Below, one piece after another: positions 41,550 through 45,119 of a stretch of DNA of 45,119 nt; position 1 is the first letter of the stretch; every line of letters starts with the position of its first letter. The translations under genes and the position numbers were made by a program. The stretch comes from Bacteroidaceae bacterium (GTDB lineage Bacteria > Bacteroidota > Bacteroidia > Bacteroidales > Bacteroidaceae), in the NCBI GenBank assembly GCA_017651505.1, contig JAGCCV010000040.1:1-45119 (forward strand). The letters are read 5' to 3'. The notes beneath the pieces were generated by a model. It searched no databases, was not told where the DNA came from, and was given only the letters and a program-made list of their open reading frames with translations.

Positions 41550-43343
41550 TTACCGGATAGGATATAGCAAATTAACAACAATCAGCATTACGGGCAGTAG
41601 TACAATGTGCATGATAATACCAAGACGGGCAAAGTCGGTGAATCGGAATGAACCAGGACCGTATATAAGCATGTGGGTAGAACTGCCCAAAGGTGATGCG
41701 AAACTGAGCGAAACGCAGAGCATAAGTGACATGATAAATGGCATAGGTTCGCAATCCAAAAGCACTGCTTGTTGATACATGATAGGGAAAAATATTGCAG
41801 CAGCACCTACGTCACTGATGAACTCACTGACTATTGAGGCCAGCAGGCACATCACAGCCATGATTACATAAGGATTAGAACCGCAAATGTCGAGTACGTT
41901 TGTAGCCACAAAACTGGCAACACCAGTCTTTGAAATAGCCACAGAGAAGACCACTGTAGAACCGAGGATGAGCAACAGATCCCATTCGATGTATTTTGTG
42001 ACATCATTGATGCGGCAACAACCCATAATCATCAGCACTCCTGCTGCCAACATCGAACTGCTGATGATTGACAATACATGGAATGAAGAGGCTAAGAACA
42101 TCAGCGTCAGAACGATGGCAGAAAGAATGGTCTTGAATCCTAATTGTGGTACGAACTGGCTATCGAAGAACTTGAGCGAACGACGATTGTTTTCCTCCAA
42201 CTGACTTTCGCCTTTGGCTGGACATTCTAAAAGCAAGGTGTCACCTGCCTCTAAACAGATTTCACGAGGCAGACCTTCCACTCGATGTCCTTGACGGGCT
42301 ACTGCCACCAGAGCTACATTGTTTTTCTGTTCAAAGTCACAATTGTTCATTGACAAGCCTATAAGCTCGCTTCCGAAAGTGACGTAGGCAGTGCGCATGC
42401 GGCGCTTGGTGTCTATCTCGTTGATGCTCCATACATGATGATCGGCTGCAGCTAATCCATGGGTGCGTTTCAAATCCAGGAGGTCGTTGATTTGTCCGGC
42501 ATAGATAAGACGGTCGCCACCCATGATATACTCGTCTTTAGGCACAGGCATCACTATTTCTCGATCGTAACGAACGATTTCTATGAGTGAACCGCCCTTG
42601 GGATTGAGCAATCCAGATTCTTCTACTGTTCCCATCACATAGGGATTGTCTGTAGGTACAAGCAATTCTACGGTATAGTCGCTGGTGGACTCAAAAGACA
42701 CCTCAGATGATTCTCTGTCGGGGATGAAGCGTTGCATGACGACCACCAGTATCATGCCAATTATGGTAAGAATGATACCTGGCAGCATGGGGGCAAAGAT
42801 GTCCATTGTCTCCCCTGTCTGATTAAAATATAGACCTGCTACCACCAGGTTAGTTGAGCTTCCCAACAATGTACACATGCCGCCCAGAGTTGCTGCATAG
42901 CTAAGGGGCAACAGTAGTTTCGAAGGTGAAATGTTTAGTTTGCGCGACCATATATTGACGGCATCGATAAACAATGATACGATGTTAGACGAATTGAGGA
43001 AAGCAGCAAGAATGCTGGTGGGAATCATCAGTTTGACAATGGCCCATCCATAGTTCTTGGCATTGCCTAATACATTTTGGGTAAGCCAATAGAGAACTCC
43101 CGTCTGAATAAGTCCGGCTATGATGACGAAGAAGGCTGCATTCACTACTACTGGTTCGCTACTGAAGCCAGCCAAACCTTCTTCATTGGTGACTATTCCC
43201 AACACCATTAATATCGTTAATGCACTAAGGAAAGCAACCTCTGCGGGAATGTTGGATTTTGCCATTACCACAAAGATGCTAATCATAGTTAATATGGTGA
43301 TCCATCCACCAACACTAATACCCCAAATTACTTCTTCTATCAT
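41550..43343 (-). CDS. SLC13/DASS-type permease with two RCK_C domains
   Basis: A 597-residue inner-membrane transporter of the arsenite-permease/SLC13 (CitMHS-like) superfamily. Two membrane halves surround a cytoplasmic insert (about 215-390) holding two TrkA-C-like domains (GSLIEIVRYDREIVMPVPKD, NNVALVAVARQGHRVEGLPREICLEAGDTLLLEC). Family motifs include LLPLSYAATLGGMCTLLGSSTNLVV and SFASPLGSSTHMLIYGPG, the paired helical-hairpin motifs near the substrate site. Likely cargo is a dicarboxylate, sulfate or similar anion coupled to Na+ or H+; the sequence does not decide. It lies 36 bases after the GntP gene and could be co-transcribed with it. Confidence 0.88.
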   Translation of the reverse strand: MIEEVIWGISVGGWITILTMISIFVVMAKSNIPAEVAFLSALTILMVLGIVTNEEGLAGFSSEPVVVNAAFFVIIAGLIQTGVLYWLTQNVLGNAKNYGWAIVKLMIPTSILAAFLNSSNIVSLFIDAVNIWSRKLNISPSKLLLPLSYAATLGGMCTLLGSSTNLVVAGLYFNQTGETMDIFAPMLPGIILTIIGMILVVVMQRFIPDRESSEVSFESTSDYTVELLVPTDNPYVMGTVEESGLLNPKGGSLIEIVRYDREIVMPVPKDEYIMGGDRLIYAGQINDLLDLKRTHGLAAADHHVWSINEIDTKRRMRTAYVTFGSELIGLSMNNCDFEQKNNVALVAVARQGHRVEGLPREICLEAGDTLLLECPAKGESQLEENNRRSLKFFDSQFVPQLGFKTILSAIVLTLMFLASSFHVLSIISSSMLAAGVLMIMGCCRINDVTKYIEWDLLLILGSTVVFSVAISKTGVASFVATNVLDICGSNPYVIMAVMCLLASIVSEFISDVGAAAIFFPIMYQQAVLLDCEPMPFIMSLMLCVSLSFASPLGSSTHMLIYGPGSFRFTDFARLGIIMHIVLLPVMLIVVNLLYPIR

Positions 43344-43379
43344 TGTTTTTGTCTAAATTATTCCATTCTAAATTTGATG

Positions 43380-44723
43380 TTAAGCAAACATAGAAATCAC
43401 CAGTGCTACTAAGAAACCAGTGGTGCCCACAAGTGTTTCCATCACTGTCCAAGTCTTGAGGGTAGTGGTTTCATCCATACCCACTAACGACTTAACCAAC
43501 CAAAAGCCAGAGTCGTTGAAATGGGAGCAAACGGTGGAGCCTCCTGCAATGGCCGCAGTAGTGCAAGCCAGGTAAATAGGCGAGAGGTCGTTTACCTCGG
43601 GCATAGCGGCAATGATGCCTGCTGCCATCGTCATGGCAACAGTAGCCGAGCCAACAGAGATACGTACTAAGGCTGCTACCACGAATGCAACTACTACAAT
43701 TGGTAAAGAGGCTGATGCTACAGCATCGCCAATCACAATACCCAAACCCGAGTTTTGCAAGATGTATCTCAATACCCCGCCAGATGCCGTGACTAATAAA
43801 ATTAATCCAGTAGGTTCCAGGCTTTTGGTCATTACTCGTTCAAGTTCTGCTTTAGTATATCCATGCCCATATCCCAGTATAATCATAGCTACTACAACGG
43901 CTATAGTCAATGCTACAAATGGTTCACCCAAAAACGCTAAAATGGGTTTTACACCACTCATGGCAGGCACTACCTTTGCCACCGAATTGAGGATAATCAG
44001 TACCAGAGGAATCAGTACGATGCATACGATGGTCCAGAAAGAAGGAAGCTTGCTCTCGTCGATATCAGGCTGATTGGCCACATGCTCAGGCACGGGAATG
44101 TGAAATTTCTTACCTGCTATGCTGCCCCAGATGGGACCTGCCACTATCATCGAGACGATGCCGCAACAAATACCCACCATGATAACCCAACCCAACTCTA
44201 CATTCAGCATGGTCGCCACCAACACAGGACCAGGAGTAGGGGGGATAAAGGCATGACCTACGGCAAGGCCTGCCAACAGAGGGATGGCATAGTAGAGCGT
44301 AGAACGCTTGGTACGCTTTGCCAATGAGAATGCCAGGGGGATGAGGATAATAAGGCCTGCATCGAAGAATACCGGCATAGCGATGACCAAGCCTGTGATG
44401 CCCAATGCCCATGCTGCTTTCTGGTCGCCAAACTTGCGCACCATCGTTACCGCTAACGTTTGCGCACCACCCGATGCTTCCAGGATAGCGCCAAACATGG
44501 AGCCTAAGCCCACTAACAGGGCGATGCCTTTCAGTGTCTCGCCTATACCTTGATTCACCGAACCTACTATCTCGCTATAAGGCATTCCTGCCATCAGGCC
44601 GATGGCAACAGCTCCTATCAGGATGGCAATCATTGCCTGCACCTTGAACTTGATGATGAGCACCAGCAAAATCACCAAACCTATCAGTGCCGCTATTATC
44701 AATCTCGTCGCTTCCATTTCCAT
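43380..44723 (-). CDS. GntP-family gluconate/sugar-acid:H+ symporter
   Basis: A 447-residue permease with about 12-14 membrane segments and clear GntP family motifs: GLGSMFGAILEASGGAQTLA, HAFIPPTPGPVLVATML, RISVGSATVAMTMAAGI and GGSTVCSHFNDSGFWLVK. It imports gluconate or a related sugar acid. The gene begins three bases after the stop of an IlvD/Edd-type dehydratase, so the pair probably handles the same acid. No kinase is visible in the window. Confidence 0.92.
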   Translation of the reverse strand: MEMEATRLIIAALIGLVILLVLIIKFKVQAMIAILIGAVAIGLMAGMPYSEIVGSVNQGIGETLKGIALLVGLGSMFGAILEASGGAQTLAVTMVRKFGDQKAAWALGITGLVIAMPVFFDAGLIILIPLAFSLAKRTKRSTLYYAIPLLAGLAVGHAFIPPTPGPVLVATMLNVELGWVIMVGICCGIVSMIVAGPIWGSIAGKKFHIPVPEHVANQPDIDESKLPSFWTIVCIVLIPLVLIILNSVAKVVPAMSGVKPILAFLGEPFVALTIAVVVAMIILGYGHGYTKAELERVMTKSLEPTGLILLVTASGGVLRYILQNSGLGIVIGDAVASASLPIVVVAFVVAALVRISVGSATVAMTMAAGIIAAMPEVNDLSPIYLACTTAAIAGGSTVCSHFNDSGFWLVKSLVGMDETTTLKTWTVMETLVGTTGFLVALVISMFA

Positions 44724-44726
44724 ATG

Positions 44727-45119
44727 TCAATCAATAAACCCTCCATTCATGGGTGAGACAGCCTTTTCAGAGAACAACTTCAGTACACCACTCTTATACT
44801 TCGGTTCCTTAGGCTTCCATGCAGCTTTGCGCTCGGCCAGCACTTTGTTTACCTCATCAACAGACATTTCTACACCATCAATGCCCACCACTTCCAACAG
44901 GCGGGCAGGGATATCAATATGTATCAAATCACCTTCCTCTATCAGTGCAATAGGACCACCCTCAGCAGCTTCTGGTGAAACGTGTCCTATGGCTGGGCCT
45001 TTGGATGCTCCTGAGAAGCGTCCGTCAGTAATCAGGGCAATGCTCTTGCCCAATTCTGCATCAGAGGAAATGGCCTCTGTTGTATAGAACATCTCAGGCA
45101 TACCTGAGCCTTTAGGACC
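44727..45119 (-). CDS. IlvD/Edd-family dehydratase, N-terminus beyond window
   Basis: Only the C-terminal 130 residues are visible, running in frame off the window edge. Family motifs are [35 protein letters not shown] and [23 protein letters not shown]. The family includes dihydroxy-acid dehydratase, phosphogluconate dehydratase and sugar-acid dehydratases, all Fe-S enzymes. Its coupling to a GntP permease favours a sugar-acid dehydratase over branched-chain amino acid synthesis, but the cluster-binding cysteines and specificity residues lie outside the window. Confidence 0.85.
   Translation of the reverse strand, partial: GPKGSGMPEMFYTTEAISSDAELGKSIALITDGRFSGASKGPAIGHVSPEAAEGGPIALIEEGDLIHIDIPARLLEVVGIDGVEMSVDEVNKVLAERKAAWKPKEPKYKSGVLKLFSEKAVSPMNGGFID

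Overview
The window comes from the chromosome of a Bacteroidales bacterium, most likely of the Prevotella group. Evidence is gene content (GH78 and GH106 rhamnosidases, Bacteroidetes-type TonB receptors, GNAT/ketosynthase/MMPL gene order), many Sec- or lipoprotein-signalled enzymes, weak Shine-Dalgarno sites, and repeated upstream matches to the Bacteroidetes sigma-ABfr promoter (TTTG, about 19-23 bases, TAnnTTTG). The genus is inferred. I saw no rRNA, tRNA, CRISPR array or intact insertion sequence.

Region 1 (1-8168, minus strand) is a rhamnoside-degradation locus. From one good promoter it runs cyclophilin-like lipoprotein, GH106-type lipoprotein, Tat-signal metallo-beta-lactamase-fold hydrolase, type-B carboxylesterase and a GH78 alpha-L-rhamnosidase that leaves the window. 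Region 2 (8205-11282, plus strand) is the most unusual part. It holds a 5'-truncated tandem antibiotic-biosynthesis-monooxygenase (ABM) gene, a 52-residue Cys-repeat peptide gene missed by ordinary ORF calling, a radical SAM/SPASM enzyme, a zinc-independent quinone oxidoreductase and an HxlR regulator. The peptide and the radical SAM gene form a RiPP-like (ribosomally made, modified peptide) pair of the ACGX-repeat type.

Region 3 (11283-20552, minus strand) carries redox genes in two blocks. One is NTF2-like protein, SDR and exported aldo/keto reductase followed by an AraC regulator. The other is flavodoxin, lipoprotein flavodoxin, membrane polyferredoxin and Tat/Fe-S aldo/keto reductase followed by a second AraC regulator. 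A related long palindrome sits just after the reductase gene in both blocks. Region 4 (20677-30603) has two TonB-dependent receptors, a PQQ-propeller protein, a K+/H+ antiporter, a nucleoside hydrolase-like protein, and a His/Cys-rich membrane protein beside a His-rich receptor that suggests metal uptake.

Region 5 (30605-32943) holds split cytochrome c maturation genes (ccsA and a resB-like gene), a 22-bp minisatellite and a degraded gene end. Region 6 (32944-41410, minus strand) is a tightly overlapping eight-gene operon resembling a minimal aryl-polyene/flexirubin-type cluster: GNAT, ketosynthase, ACP, hotdog dehydratase, MMPL exporter, CrtI/RetSat-like oxidoreductase, FabG and a LolA-like carrier. 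Region 7 (41550-45119) holds an SLC13-type transporter and a GntP permease paired with an IlvD/Edd dehydratase cut by the window edge, suggesting sugar-acid uptake and dehydration.
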